Below, piece after piece: positions 33,833 to 44,625 of a DNA stretch of 64,000 nucleotides. How positions within the stretch are numbered: the stretch's first letter is position 1; the number at the start of each line of letters is the position of its first letter. Source of the DNA: Pristionchus mayeri (taxonomy: Eukaryota > Nematoda > Chromadorea > Rhabditida > Neodiplogasteridae); NCBI GenBank assembly GCA_036245805.1, contig BTRK01000004.1, forward strand, positions 19,158,001 to 19,222,000, written 5' to 3'. Both the position numbers and the translations under genes were made by a program. The notes under the pieces were generated by a model, which was not told the origin of the DNA, ran no database searches, and was given only the letters and a program-made list of their open reading frames with translations.

Positions 33833-36800
33833 ATGAACTCACCCGACCTCGGTTTTCTCTGGCTGCTCGCAATTCCGTTGCTCCCTTACCTCGTCTATGT
33901 GCTTCAAGGTACTGCTGTAGTCGCCCTTTAAGGCTTCGCCAAATCCTCAATTCGATTCAGCATTGCAACTCAGCATTCGTTGACATGAAAAAGCATGTAG
34001 AATGTAGAATGTTTTTCGTCTACGAAACACCCATTCAGATGTGACATTCATCAGTGGAGTCGGATACATTCTCCTACTCTTCATTACTTACCATGTCATT
34101 CAAAAGGTATTATCCAAATTTAATATAGCTTTGAACTCTAAAATCACCAGGTTGTGGGAGTATTCAAGATCAGCAATCTCGACAAGAGAGCTGTGTTCAT
34201 CTCTGGATGCGATACGGGTGCGTTTATCTCTCGAAATGGCAAATAATGACATGGTTTTTCATCCATTTTAAAACAAAAAAAAATCATAAAAAGCTAATCA
34301 AAACATGTCGTAACTGCTAATCCTTTAGGATTCGGCAATCTGTTGGCGATAAAGTGCCTGAGGCGAGGCATGCCCGTGTTCGCAGGATGCTTGACGGAGA
34401 AGGTATTTTATACTGATTCATATCTTCAGAATGTATTCTTTAACAGTTTTTGAGTTTTGGGCAATATATTACGAAATCAGGGCGCAGCTGATCTACGTGA
34501 CGCGTCCGCTTCGCATCCTGGCAAACTGGAGACGCTCATCGTGAACGTCGCTTCTGATGAGAGTGTCGAAGCTGCTGCCAAATATCTCGGAATCGCGACG
34601 AAACCGTACGGAGGTAATGGTTGGTGTCAGAAAGGCTTCATTCCATCTTGTGGATTGCTATTTGTTCTATTGTATGTGAGAAAGTGAAATGACTGTGAGA
34701 AGCAATTCAAAGCATTGTTTGGTCCTTTGAGGACTGCATGGAATCGTGAACAACGCGGGTATCGTGGGGTCTCACTTCTACGATGACATGCTCACCCTCG
34801 ACAACTATCGAGAGGTCGTCGAGGTGATTTTACATGTATATTCGATAATGTTACGATTATTTCGAGGTCAACGCTTTCGGAGTGATCAGAGTGACGAAAG
34901 CAATGAAGCATCTCGTGAAGAAAACGCGGTGGGACAATTTGCATAGGAGAGAGAACGCATACGTTACAGTATGGCCTCGTATTCTCCCTTAAATTGAACG
35001 CATACATGTGATAATTGATAATGATGTAACTCGTAAGGAAAAATATGGCAACTTGCATACGAAAAAAAATGAAAACTTAGTTTTCAATCGACAGCTTTAT
35101 TTAGCGGTCGCATCGTCGCAGTCACTTCGATTTGTGCACGCGTCGGCCTCCGGGGCATCGGGCCATACACAGTGAGCAAGTACGCAGCCACCGCCTACTG
35201 TGAAGTGATACGGTATGTGGATATCGATCCAAAGAATAAAGGCGAAATGGTAATCAACAACAACTAACTATTATTTTTTTTAGACAGGAATTGCATCATT
35301 TCGGCGTCTCCGTGCACATTCTAGAGCCGGGCTTCTTCAATACGCCAATGAACGATGAGACATTAGCCAAAGTTAGACGAATGATGCCAATTGATTCCCT
35401 TGTTGATCACTTATCCCATGACGTAGTTGATATTGCAGATTAGTTGTCAGTAAAATAGCAGTATGCTTCTAAAATATTCGGGAATTTCTCAGGCTCGGAT
35501 GGATAAAGTGTGGGCGAACACGCCAGAGACTGTCAAGCAGGAGTATGGAGAACGCTTCTTTGTCGAAGGTAAGGTACTAAATCGAAGGTAAGGTACTAAA
35601 TAATGTCGAAGGTAAGGATCAACGATCAATGATTAAACGAGGTCGCGATTGAGGTCGCGAGAAGACCATCAGCCTGATGACCAAGTTCGGATCACCAAAG
35701 GTTGTAAAACACTCTTTAGCTAATACAATTAACATTTATCTAACTATAAATATGAATTTCATTAAGGTTGACCTCGTGGTCGACGCATACTTCCACGCGC
35801 TCACTGCACAATTTCCACGACTTCGCTACCATCTCGGAATGGACTCCAAGCTATTGTGAGTAGGGATGTCAGAATCAAGAGGTTGGCTCAGAATCAAGAG
35901 GCCTTTTATTGCTCGTCATTTCCCCTCTTGAATCAAGAGGGTACGGTGTGGGAGCTCTTGAATTAAGTGCTGATTTCACAAATTTCGAAGTAACTCGTAA
36001 CACGACAATATTTTAACGTGAAACTTCGGGAATAATATTACATAAACATGAGACGGAACATAATCAACAAATGTGATAGTAATATTCATTCAAAGTTTAT
36101 GAATCCTACTTAAACACAAAGAGAAATGGATCAAATATCTGATTATCAGGTTGGTCATAAAGTTTTGTCCGATTTTACCCAATGTGTATTCTGACATCTC
36201 CCTTCGTTCGTTTTTGCCCAGTCAACCTAGGTCTTTTAGTGGTAGATAGGGGCGTCTATACTCTCTTCAGCGCACACTATCATAAATGTGTCCGACAAAG
36301 GAAACGAATACAGCCATGTCCCAAAATTCATGTGAGCGACCTACACCCTGACTTTTTGATGGGTCAGCATTTCATTTAGAACAGAGATATGACCCTATCT
36401 TTGCCACAGTAGTAAAGCATGATGGACATATGTCGCACTGGTAATGTAGATACTGATCAGCCTCGAACGACCTATTAGAGATAAGCGCGTTATCCGAGTT
36501 TAGGATTTAATGACAATTGTCACGATACTTTTCTGGAGTATTGTATCTATGCCGACAGCCCTTGATATTTCATTTACTCATAAATGTGAACTACCTGTCC
36601 AATGCAAGTCACAATATTCTTTGAGAGAGAATTTGGCTCTCCATTCATGAACAGGGTTCTTCGGGGTTTAGGTGTCCAATTTTGAACATCAAAATACACA
36701 CTTTTGGCGTTTTTGTGCAAGCCCTGTAGTTTGAGGAGCGGTAATTTCGTGCTCAAATTAATGAACAAGCCTTACCCTATCCCTCTTCAATTTGGAATAT

Positions 36801-39112
36801 TATGGGAGTTGCTACTTTTTCTAGGGCAATCCGTGTCCGAAGACCCTCCATGTGAGGTATTTCGGCATTTATATCGAAAAATAATTGATAGACAAATATC
36901 ACTTTTTTAGATGAGAAAGCCAATTGAGCTCTTAAATATTGATGTAATTGAGAACCCTTAAAGTAGTGATGATAGCGCCCATAGGTAGGTGTCCGTCTCT
37001 TCAATCCTCGAGACAGGTGATTTATTCGAAAGAACTCTGCATTTTCTAAATGTCCATGATTCATCGACCTGTACGAAGCGCATAACGAATTCAGCAGCTC
37101 TCTCTTTTCGAAACTAGGTAGTGCACGACTAGTACTTTTTGATAAACTTTGTGAGCATTCATCTAAAAAATTCTCTGCGAAGTGCAGCAACTTTAGGAAA
37201 AATCATATTTTTGTGAAAAAAATTAAAGTTACGCAGGCCTTTATTTCTCGCGCAGTAGAAGTACATGCACCATTTCAACGATACTATACAAAAGGCCGAA
37301 CGTGTCCCTATATATCGACATCATGACTATATGTTGCGATTTGAGACGAGGAAACTATACGCACTCAAAGTTGGGGTCGGAAATCGGACAAAACTTTATG
37401 ACCAACCTAATAATACACAGAGGGACGCCCAGACTCAAATAGGACAATGCTCCCGGCTTTTAGAAGCAAGACATTGGTCAACAACCTCATTCCACAAGGG
37501 AAAGGGAACGAGAGAAGGAAGGGTAACCACCATCAGGGAGCTGGGAATTCGGGACAATAGAATGAGGGAGATCAAGTGGGGACACATGTGGAGGTGGTCG
37601 AGGGGAATACAGAAGAGTTCCAGCAGTCGTCCATTATTGATAGAGAGCAGAAGTGTAACTCGAATGAGACACGACGGTCGTTCCCGATGATTCAGACCAA
37701 GCCATGGGGCCCTTACCCAAAAGCGCCTGTTCTTTGGAACGAGGTGGCAAGGTTTACTGGGTTTGAGGACACCCGAGCAAGGTCTTAGTCAAAGGGTACG
37801 AGAAGATATCCATTCCACGTCCGTGAAAGAGTGTGCCTACAATAACGTACATTGTGCTGTGATCAAAACTGAACGAGGTAAGAAAAATACTCTCCTTCTT
37901 CACTCTTCCTTCGGCGACATCAGTAGTCCCATCCCCATCAGTTGGCAAGAGATCATCCATGCCTAAAACGTAATGGCAGCAATTATAGGTTGAAATGGAC
38001 AAGAACATACAGATCATAGGCAAAAATCAACTAATCGAATGGAATGTCAACAGACCAACTTACCATACAATCGATATGGGTGCTCTCTGACTCGAACAGC
38101 TCAGCGTTATGACGGAAGATCGGGGAATCGGGAGGAGAGAAGACCGAAATACCGAAGATCAATCAATGACGAAACTCCAAACACCTAGGAAAACCGACGA
38201 AAAGAAGACGAGAAACCTGTTTTGAAACTTGTCGCCTTGTTTCAGCGTCTCCGGAGCTGTTCCACGGGAGAACAGCGAGGGTAGATGGTTCGGCAATGCA
38301 GGCGGACAATGGAGAAGTGAAAATACCAAAATTAACAACAAAAATAACGCAATATTCACATGTCAGCAAAAATACACGACAAAGCACAGCAAAAAGAGGG
38401 TAAGACTGCACGAGCCAGATATGGCTCGTCATCACTCCTCTGTCATGTTAATGACCCTTTGTCTGATGGGTATGCATCGGCCCTGTCCTCGATTGCATCC
38501 CCATGCAAATCGAACTCGATTGGACTTTGTTCTGGAGAATCTTCTGTGAACTCCCTCCCCCTCTTGATTCAAGAGGTCGCCGATCACCCCCCTCTTGAAT
38601 TAAGAATGACGCCGGGCAGGCGACTTGGAGAATGAAAATGAAGACTTGAATTATCCTCTTGCTTCGCCATCACTAATTGTGAGTCCAAGGAGAATATTCT
38701 AGTTCGGGGTATGGTAGCACGAATACTTTAAAACCCGTATTGATTTTTCGACTACGATCCTGGAAGGCTTAAACAGTCGATGACTATAAATCGCAGTTTC
38801 GTCCCGATGTCGTATCTGCCCACGGGACTGCGTGATGCCATCTTACACACGATCGCCAAGGTGAAGTCGTTGGAAATATTATAGATAAAAAACATTACAA
38901 TTTTATTGGGAAACGGGGATTTCGCTAAATTTCGTGATGCGATCATTGCGGAGAAGCGTCGAAATGGCAATTATTGCTTTCACATATATCTTTCTTCCGT
39001 AAGATGATGCAATATTGTTTAGATAATTGGCGAACCGGTGCCTGAGTGGAAACAATGGAGGAGACCGAAGAAAGAGCGAGATAAATACAAATGTGCAATT
39101 ATATCATCTTAA
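33833..39112 (+). CDS. short-chain dehydrogenase (retinol/hydroxysteroid type)
   Basis: Membrane-anchored SDR, NAD(P)-dependent oxidoreductase of the retinol dehydrogenase/17-beta-HSD type, acting on lipid alcohols at the ER. Fourteen exons: 33833-33908, 34039-34106, 34151-34217, 34329-34402, 34481-34613, 34732-34823, 34867-34928, 35105-35212, 35284-35371, 35493-35568, 35654-35700, 35767-35855, 38797-38860, 39023-39112; 377 aa, all phases consistent. Two N-terminal hydrophobic segments (FLWLLAIPLLPYLVYVL; GYILLLFITYHV). Cofactor loop SGCDTGFGN (Ser66-), NNAG at 146-149, catalytic Ser199, Tyr212 and Lys216 (YTVSK). C-terminal block FVPMSYLPTGLRDAI is typical. Acceptors in exons 6, 7 and 11 are GAG. 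Intron 12 begins exactly at a hAT-like insertion but keeps its donor; splicing across 2.9 kb is required. Confidence 0.88.
35861..38675. mobile_element. hAT-like element 2, inserted at a splice donor
   Basis: 2,815 bp flanked by an exact 8-bp duplication ATTGTGAG (35853-35860, 38676-38683), diagnostic of hAT. Ends TAGGGATGTCAGAATCAAGA and a decayed CCATCACTA. Subterminal palindromes CCTCTTGAATCAAGAGG occur at both sides. The interior is related, in inverse orientation, to the element at 8480-10199. No intact transposase. A mariner (36146-37410) is nested inside. Confidence 0.85.
36146..37410. mobile_element. degenerate mariner inside hAT-like element 2
   Basis: 1,265 bp with ends TCAGGTTGGTCATAAAGTTT and complement ending ACCAACCTAA, flanked by TA (36144-36145, 37411-37412). 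The terminal repeat differs from the other mariners here. Only fragmentary, stop-ridden transposase-like frames remain. Confidence 0.85.
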
Positions 39113-39159
39113 TAATTTTTGATAAATGAAGAGCTGCTACAAATGAACTATACTATACA

Positions 39160-39904
39160 TAGACACTGCAAGCTCCGCCCACTCGGCTCTGACACTTTCC
39201 CCCTCGAAAGCGAGATTAGGGGGACACAGGCTTCATTCGAAACGAAATCACTAGCTCAAAAATGAATTTGGAAGCTCTTTTCATCCTCTATCGAATGAGC
39301 CTCCGTGACCCTGGAAAATCCATCTCTAAGTAGGTCAGCATACAAGTTTTATACAGCGACTTAGCCTAGAAAACTATAAAACTCGTATGCTGACCTACTG
39401 AGAAAAGGATTTTCCAGGGTCACGGAGGCTCATTCGAAAGAGGATGAAAAAAGCTTCCAAATTCACTTTTGAACGAATGATTTGGTTGCGAACTCATCAT
39501 GTGTCTCTTCGATTTCGAAACGCGCATGGCTCGTGACTCTCTCCGCTTCCTCTCCTCCCTCTCCCTCCCCTCCCTCCACCCGTCTCTCACCCGGCGTGAC
39601 TAGAGAGCGTCCTGCCTACGTGAAAGCTCGCTTTCTTTCCCTGTAGGATTCGGCGAAGCTCTACCCGATCGTTTCGAGAATTGAAAAGACAATGGAGAAA
39701 TAGGCTCCGCCCCTCTTTCTCTCGTCTCGCTTTTTGGACCTTTCACGTTATGCTCAATTCACCCCCATTTTGGCCCATATCCTGACTCAAACACTAGATA
39801 TCGACCTAATTCAAAAAGTATGATCCTATTCAGTCCCATAGGGACACATTAGCCCCAGAAATAGGCATGTGTGATGATTTCTGTCAACCACCTTGCGGAC
39901 CCTA
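39160..39904. mobile_element. hAT-type MITE, copy 1
   Basis: 745 bp flanked by the 8-bp duplication ACTATACA (39152-39159, 39905-39912); starts TAGACACTGC, ends GCGGACCCTA. It contains an internal hairpin about 39255-39480 (arms with TCACGGAGGCTCATTCGA). A second copy of identical length lies inverted at 43364-44108. Confidence 0.85.
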
Positions 39905-40014
39905 ACTATACATGTCTGGCCTATTTCCGTCTAGAAACAGAATTTCTACTTAACGATACTACGATAAAAATGTTGTGCTTGACAGACAATGTTAATCAAA
40001 GCAGCACAAAAAGG

Positions 40015-41562
40015 CAGAAATCAATCAATCAATCAAGTTTATCACGTCAGGCGATTAACACCAGATGAGGAATAGGTCTATTCTTCGGCAGTTGCATGCC
40101 ACCAGTTCGCGCCAAGGGATCTTCTTAGGTCATCTTTCCATCGCGCTCTAGGTTGTCCTTGGGGGCGGGTCTTGTTGTAAGGGACCCAGTCTGTAGATGC
40201 GCGGCTCCACTGGTCAAATCCCATGCGTCCCAGCTTCCGAGCCCACTTAGTCTTCCTTCTGAGCGCTTCTTCATTCCAGTCGCGCAGGTTGGTCGCTTTG
40301 CGGATGTTCTCGTTCCTCCATCGATCTCGTAAGCTGATTCCAAGCATTTTCCGCTCCATCTTACGCTGCGTCACACTAAGTCTCTCCTTCTCACTTGCTC
40401 GCAGTGCCCAAAGCTCGCTCCCATAGAGTACTGTAGAAGAGACGCAGCTCTCAAATAGTCGTCGTCTAGTCTTCATAGGAAGCAACCTTGTGGAAAGGAG
40501 GTGGGACAATTTACTCCAGGCGAACCATCCCAAGCGAATCCTATGTTCAACTTCAGCCAGGTGATCGAGGGGGAGGGTGATTCTTCCTCCAAGATAGGTT
40601 GCAGAATCGGCGAAATTGAACACTTGATTATTGATGATGATTGGGGCTCGGGTTGTTGTACATGATGTAAGGAGCACTGTCTTTCCTGAGTTAACTTCCA
40701 ATCCGACACGAGCACATGAATCCATCAGTTTCCGCAACATTCTTTCAAGTTCGGGGCGTGTCTTGGCAACGAGAACCACGTCGTCAGCGTATTCGAGGTG
40801 GATTAAATTTCTTCCATCGATCCTCAGTCCATCTTGCTCCCAGTCTATGTCGTTCATTGCTTGTCTCAAAACGGCATTGAATAGGCTGGGGGAGAGAGTA
40901 TCTCCTTGGCGGACGCCTCTTCTCACATTCACTTCGACGAACTCCTCGTTGACTCGAATTCTTGTGGTGGATGACTCGTACAAACGTCTCAGAAGATGGA
41001 TCAGTGTGGGGTGTACTCCGAAGGTCCAGAGAGCTTGCCAGACTGCACTCCACTCAACACAATCGAACGCCTTGCGAAAGTCGACAAAACCGAGGTACAA
41101 GGGAATACCGAACTCATGTGTTCGTTCAACAATCTGTTTGACGGTGTGAAGGTTATCGAGAGTGCTATGTCCTCTGCGGAAACCAGTCTGGGTGGGAGAC
41201 TCTGTTTCTCCTAGCGTCCTTTCGATTCTTTTCAAAATCACGCGCGTACATGTCTTGAGAGTGACGGTGAGTAGCGAGATAGGTCGAAAGTTATTGATGA
41301 GGGAAGGGTCCCCTTTCTTGTGTAGAAGTGAGACGACAGCTTGGACCATATCTTCAGGAACTTGATCTCCAGACACTAGGTGATTGAGTAGATCAGAAAG
41401 GAATGGAGCAAGGTGAGCTCTCGAATGGTAGAGCATATCGGGGAGAACACCATCTGAACCAGCAGAGTGACCACACTTGAGATGAGAGAGGGCATCATAG
41501 GTCTCATCAGGAAGGAAAGGAGGGAGAGAATCGATAGATTGGGAAGGGATGGCAAGAGGAAG
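40015..41562 (-). mobile_element. RTE-type non-LTR retrotransposon, 5'-truncated
   Basis: 3' part of a LINE on the minus strand. It carries the reverse-transcriptase ORF (40078-41562) and ends in a short (TTGA)n tail at about 40016-40037 (read as TGATTGATTGATT on the minus strand), as RTE elements do. The endonuclease domain and 5' end are missing. Confidence 0.8.
40078..41562 (-). CDS. non-LTR reverse transcriptase (fragment, open)
   Basis: About 494 codons with no internal stop, from just after an in-frame TAG at 41563 to a stop at 40078. RT motifs in order: GHSAGSDGVLPD entry, INNFRPISLL, TQTGFRRGHSTLDN, catalytic LGFVDFRKAFDCVEW, GVRQGDTLSPSLFN, and the active site LEYADDVVLVAK. A C-terminal thumb/RTE tail follows (VLYGSELWALRASE, then W-rich DQWSR... 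and PRARWKDDLRR). The motifs place it in the RTE-like clade. The open frame means insertion was fairly recent, although the copy is 5' truncated and cannot move by itself. Confidence 0.88.
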   Translation of the reverse strand, partial: LPLAIPSQSIDSLPPFLPDETYDALSHLKCGHSAGSDGVLPDMLYHSRAHLAPFLSDLLNHLVSGDQVPEDMVQAVVSLLHKKGDPSLINNFRPISLLTVTLKTCTRVILKRIERTLGETESPTQTGFRRGHSTLDNLHTVKQIVERTHEFGIPLYLGFVDFRKAFDCVEWSAVWQALWTFGVHPTLIHLLRRLYESSTTRIRVNEEFVEVNVRRGVRQGDTLSPSLFNAVLRQAMNDIDWEQDGLRIDGRNLIHLEYADDVVLVAKTRPELERMLRKLMDSCARVGLEVNSGKTVLLTSCTTTRAPIIINNQVFNFADSATYLGGRITLPLDHLAEVEHRIRLGWFAWSKLSHLLSTRLLPMKTRRRLFESCVSSTVLYGSELWALRASEKERLSVTQRKMERKMLGISLRDRWRNENIRKATNLRDWNEEALRRKTKWARKLGRMGFDQWSRASTDWVPYNKTRPQGQPRARWKDDLRRSLGANWWHATAEE

Positions 41563-41722
41563 CTAGTAAAATCATCAAAGTCAGTGAATCATCAACAGTT
41601 TCCACAATACTCAACAATACACACAGTGACCAAAGCACCACTTGCATTACTCACCTCTTCTCGTGGATAGTCTGGCAAAATCACCTGCTTTGCTTTCCTC
41701 GAGTATCAACTCGCTTGCTGAC

Positions 41723-41724
<2 letters not shown>

Positions 41725-41758
<34 letters not shown>
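41725..41758. repeat. (CT)n microsatellite
   Basis: Uninterrupted CT dinucleotide run in the region upstream of the first transthyretin-like gene. Confidence 0.95.
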
Positions 41759-41761
<3 letters not shown>

Positions 41762-41989
41762 GTAGCAAACACTCAAACATCGCGGTTCTCCGCACACTCC
41801 TCTGCCTTCCTCCTGTGCTACATAAACACCTCCCCTGACTTTCAGCAACCTACTTCTCCTTCTGCTGACGACCCTCTATTCCTAGCACTTCGTGTTATTT
41901 CCAGCTCTGCAAAGGCTCCCCTTGTCTCTTCTTCCTCCATGATTCGAGATGCATTCAGCTATTTCCTAAATTTGTCTAATTTTACAGCC

Positions 41990-42769
41990 ATGGAACTCTT
42001 CGTGTTCTCCTCCGTTCTCCTCGCTGCATCGGTCGTCTCTGCTTCTCAGCAGTCAATCGGCGTCAGGGGACAGTTGATGTGCGGCGACCAGCCCCTTTCC
42101 AACGCCGACGTCAAGCTATGGCTGCTGCATACTTGTAAGTTTAGACCCCGTGCATTCACAAAAAAAACAGAAACTTGCGAATTTCGACCGATCGTTTTGC
42201 CACACGAATGTCCATTTCCAGTCCCTCGTCCCGACACGAATCTGGCGACGGTGAAGACTGACTCACAGGGACGATTCCAGGTAACCAAATGCCAATGTGT
42301 CCAAGAAAAGCGCGATAATTTCATGAGGAATGAAATGTATGATTCTTTTGCTCAGGTCTCTGGCACGGACTCTTCCATGTTCACCCTCGACCCCGCTGTC
42401 CGATTCTACCACCGCTGCAACAACAAGGGATTGTTCGATATTCCCAACGTGAGAGCTCAATCGCTGTTAGGGTTATCACTTTCCTTTCTTCTTTTCCGGG
42501 AAGATGCAAGTAGTAGTCTTTCTTTCAGCTGTGCCAGCGCGAGTCGACCTACAAGATTCCCACTTCGTACATCTCGCAGTCGGGGCAGGTCCAGAGATGG
42601 TCAGTTCGGCATTAGTTCTACTTTCTTCGATTCTTAGCGCTGTCGTGAAATTCTAAAATGACCGCGCAATTCCAGGTACGAGATGGGTACTCTGAACATG
42701 GAGGCGAAGCAGAAGGGAGAGGAGACTCACTGCGCCTCCAATCCCATTCGAGCCATCGGCAGGAGATAA
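41990..42769 (+). CDS. transthyretin-like secreted protein 1 (TTL family)
   Basis: Nematode TTL family (Pfam Transthyretin-like), secreted beta-sandwich proteins with extracellular or corpse-bridging roles in known members; the ligand here is unknown. Five exons: 41990-42134, 42222-42280, 42356-42448, 42529-42599, 42676-42769; 153 aa. Signal peptide MELFVFSSVLLAASVVSAS; mature start QQSIGVRGQLMCGDQPL, the diagnostic first strand; then DTNLATVKTDSQGRF, VRFYHRCNNKG, TYKIPTSYI and WYEMGTLNMEAKQKGEETHC. Cysteines sit at the four usual places. Exon phases match the other three TTL genes. Closest in the window to TTL 4. A 5' extension of the frame to 41642 is open but lacks signal-peptide character, so the ATG before the signal peptide was chosen. 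Confidence 0.93.
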
Positions 42770-43363
42770 AGGACAGCACAAGAAATGCCCTTCTCCTCAA
42801 TAATAGCCACTCATCCTCCGCTTCAGAGACAGATTTACGTCATATTTCTGCACTTTCACCCCTGTATTTCCCTCCTTCTCCATGCGACTTTGATCTCCTC
42901 CCGCCATTGTGCAACTCGATAACAGAGATAAAATCTCCGCGACTCTTTGAAGATTGTTTGGCGAAAGGCAAGGTGAATCATCGGGAGGGAACACTTCTTC
43001 ACTGCTTTATTTCTTCCATTTTAAAGGAGGAGTAAATGCAAACGCGCGCCCAGTTGACATATGTTTCACCTAGGGACACACTCTCTTCAAGTCGCGTGCT
43101 ATCTCGCCCCCTTCCCTGAGCTTTCCCTGATCTGGCTCCCAGCCAACTAGATATAGTTCTGTTCGGAATGGAGATATGAATGTGAAACTTTCGGAGCTTC
43201 TTATCGTATTGGAGATCTACGCCGTGCATATGATAGCTTCAAAAATTGAATTTTGAGTTTACTCCTCCTTTAATTTAGCTTGACCAAGATTGAAGCAAAA
43301 TATGCCGTATAACAGAAAGGAGAAGAGGGAAACACCAGTGGAACACATACCAAACACCATAGC
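42770..43363. other. intergenic with one small MITE
   Basis: Nothing gene-like apart from the TTAA-flanked element at 43025-43269. The forward frame at 42658-43035 is an out-of-frame shadow of the last TTL 1 exon plus flank. Confidence 0.4.
43025..43269. mobile_element. piggyBac-like MITE (TTAA-flanked)
   Basis: 245 bp with inverted ends AGGAGGAGTAAA / TTTACTCCTCCT, flanked by TTAA (43021-43024, 43270-43273). No coding capacity. The TTAA duplication is the hallmark of piggyBac; assignment rests on that alone. Confidence 0.65.
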
Positions 43364-44108
43364 TAGGGACCAGAAGGTGGTTACCCGAAATCGTCACACA
43401 GGTCTAATTGTGTTGTTAATGCATTCGTATGGGGCTAAATATGACCATGCATTTTGAATTAGGTTGATATCTAATGTTTGAGCCAAGTTATGACCCAAAA
43501 TGTGGGTGAATTGATCATAACGTGAAAGGCCCAAAAAGCGAGACGAGAGAAAGAGGGGCGGAGCCTATTTCTCCTTTGCCGTTTCAATTCTCGAAACGAT
43601 CGGGTAGGGCTTCGCCGAACCCTACAGGGGAAGAAAGCAAGCTTTCACGTAGGCGGGGCGCTATCTAGTCACGCCGGGTGAGAGACGGGTGGAGGGAGGG
43701 GAGGGAGAGGGATGAGAGAACGCAGAAAGAGTTGCCAGCCATGCGCGCTTCGAATTCGAAGAAACACAATCTTCATTCCCAACCAAATCACTCGTTCAAA
43801 ATTGAATTTGGAAGCTCTTTTCATAATCTTTCGAATGAGCCTCCGTGACCTTGGAAATTCCTTTTCTGAGTAGGTCAGCATACGAGTTTTATGGTTTTCT
43901 AAGTCAAGTCGCTCTATAAAACTTGTATGCTGACCTACTTAGAGATGGATTTTCCAGGGTCACGGAGGCTCATTCGAGAGAGGATGAAAAGATCTTCCAA
44001 ATTATTTTTTGATCGAGTGATTTGGTTGCGAATGAAGACTGTGCTCCTCTTGTCTCGCTTTTGCGGGGTAAAGTGTCCGAGCCGAGTGGGCGGAGCTTGC
44101 GGAGTCTA
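43364..44108. mobile_element. hAT-type MITE, copy 2 (inverted)
   Basis: 745 bp, inverted relative to 39160-39904, flanked by its own 8-bp duplication ACCATAGC (43356-43363, 44109-44116), so the two copies inserted independently. Confidence 0.85.
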
Positions 44109-44625
44109 ACCATAGCAAAAGGGGAAATGAAAGGCAATGTTTGAGCAAACATTGGCTGTTTGAACTCAATGAGCATATTAGCGATTGTAATTGATCTGTG
44201 TGGTGAAATCGGCCACTGCTCGAGATGCATGCTCACTCGTAGATGTTTCTTTGGATCGTTCACGTGAACAAACACCAACTTATTCCGCTATTGATTTAAA
44301 CGGCACCAAGTTCGACATCGTGTTCACTCTCTCTCTTAGTAAACAGTAATATCGATTGGAGACAAAAACCGACCTGCATCACAAGTGAATGAATCAACAG
44401 TTGCTTTGTTGAATTCCGGCGAAAAAATACAATGCTTACAATGATGAATTTTTCGATTCTCCCCATTCTGCATTCTCTTTCCGTCAGTCTGATGAGAGAA
44501 ACCATTCGAAAATAGGAGAATCTGGCAACCACAATGACAATAGCGAGATGAGCAAGCATGTTTGCTTGATTCATTAGAGAAGCCCTATAAAGGGGCGCTA
44601 ATGAGAAGAGAGAGCATCTTCGACA

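Noticed and set aside
36777..37190. 137-aa minus frame inside hAT-like element 2
   Set aside because: Falls within a nested degenerate mariner and shows no intact transposase motifs.
42658..43035. 125-aa forward frame after TTL 1
   Set aside because: It overlaps TTL 1 exon 5 in another frame and continues into non-coding flank and a MITE.
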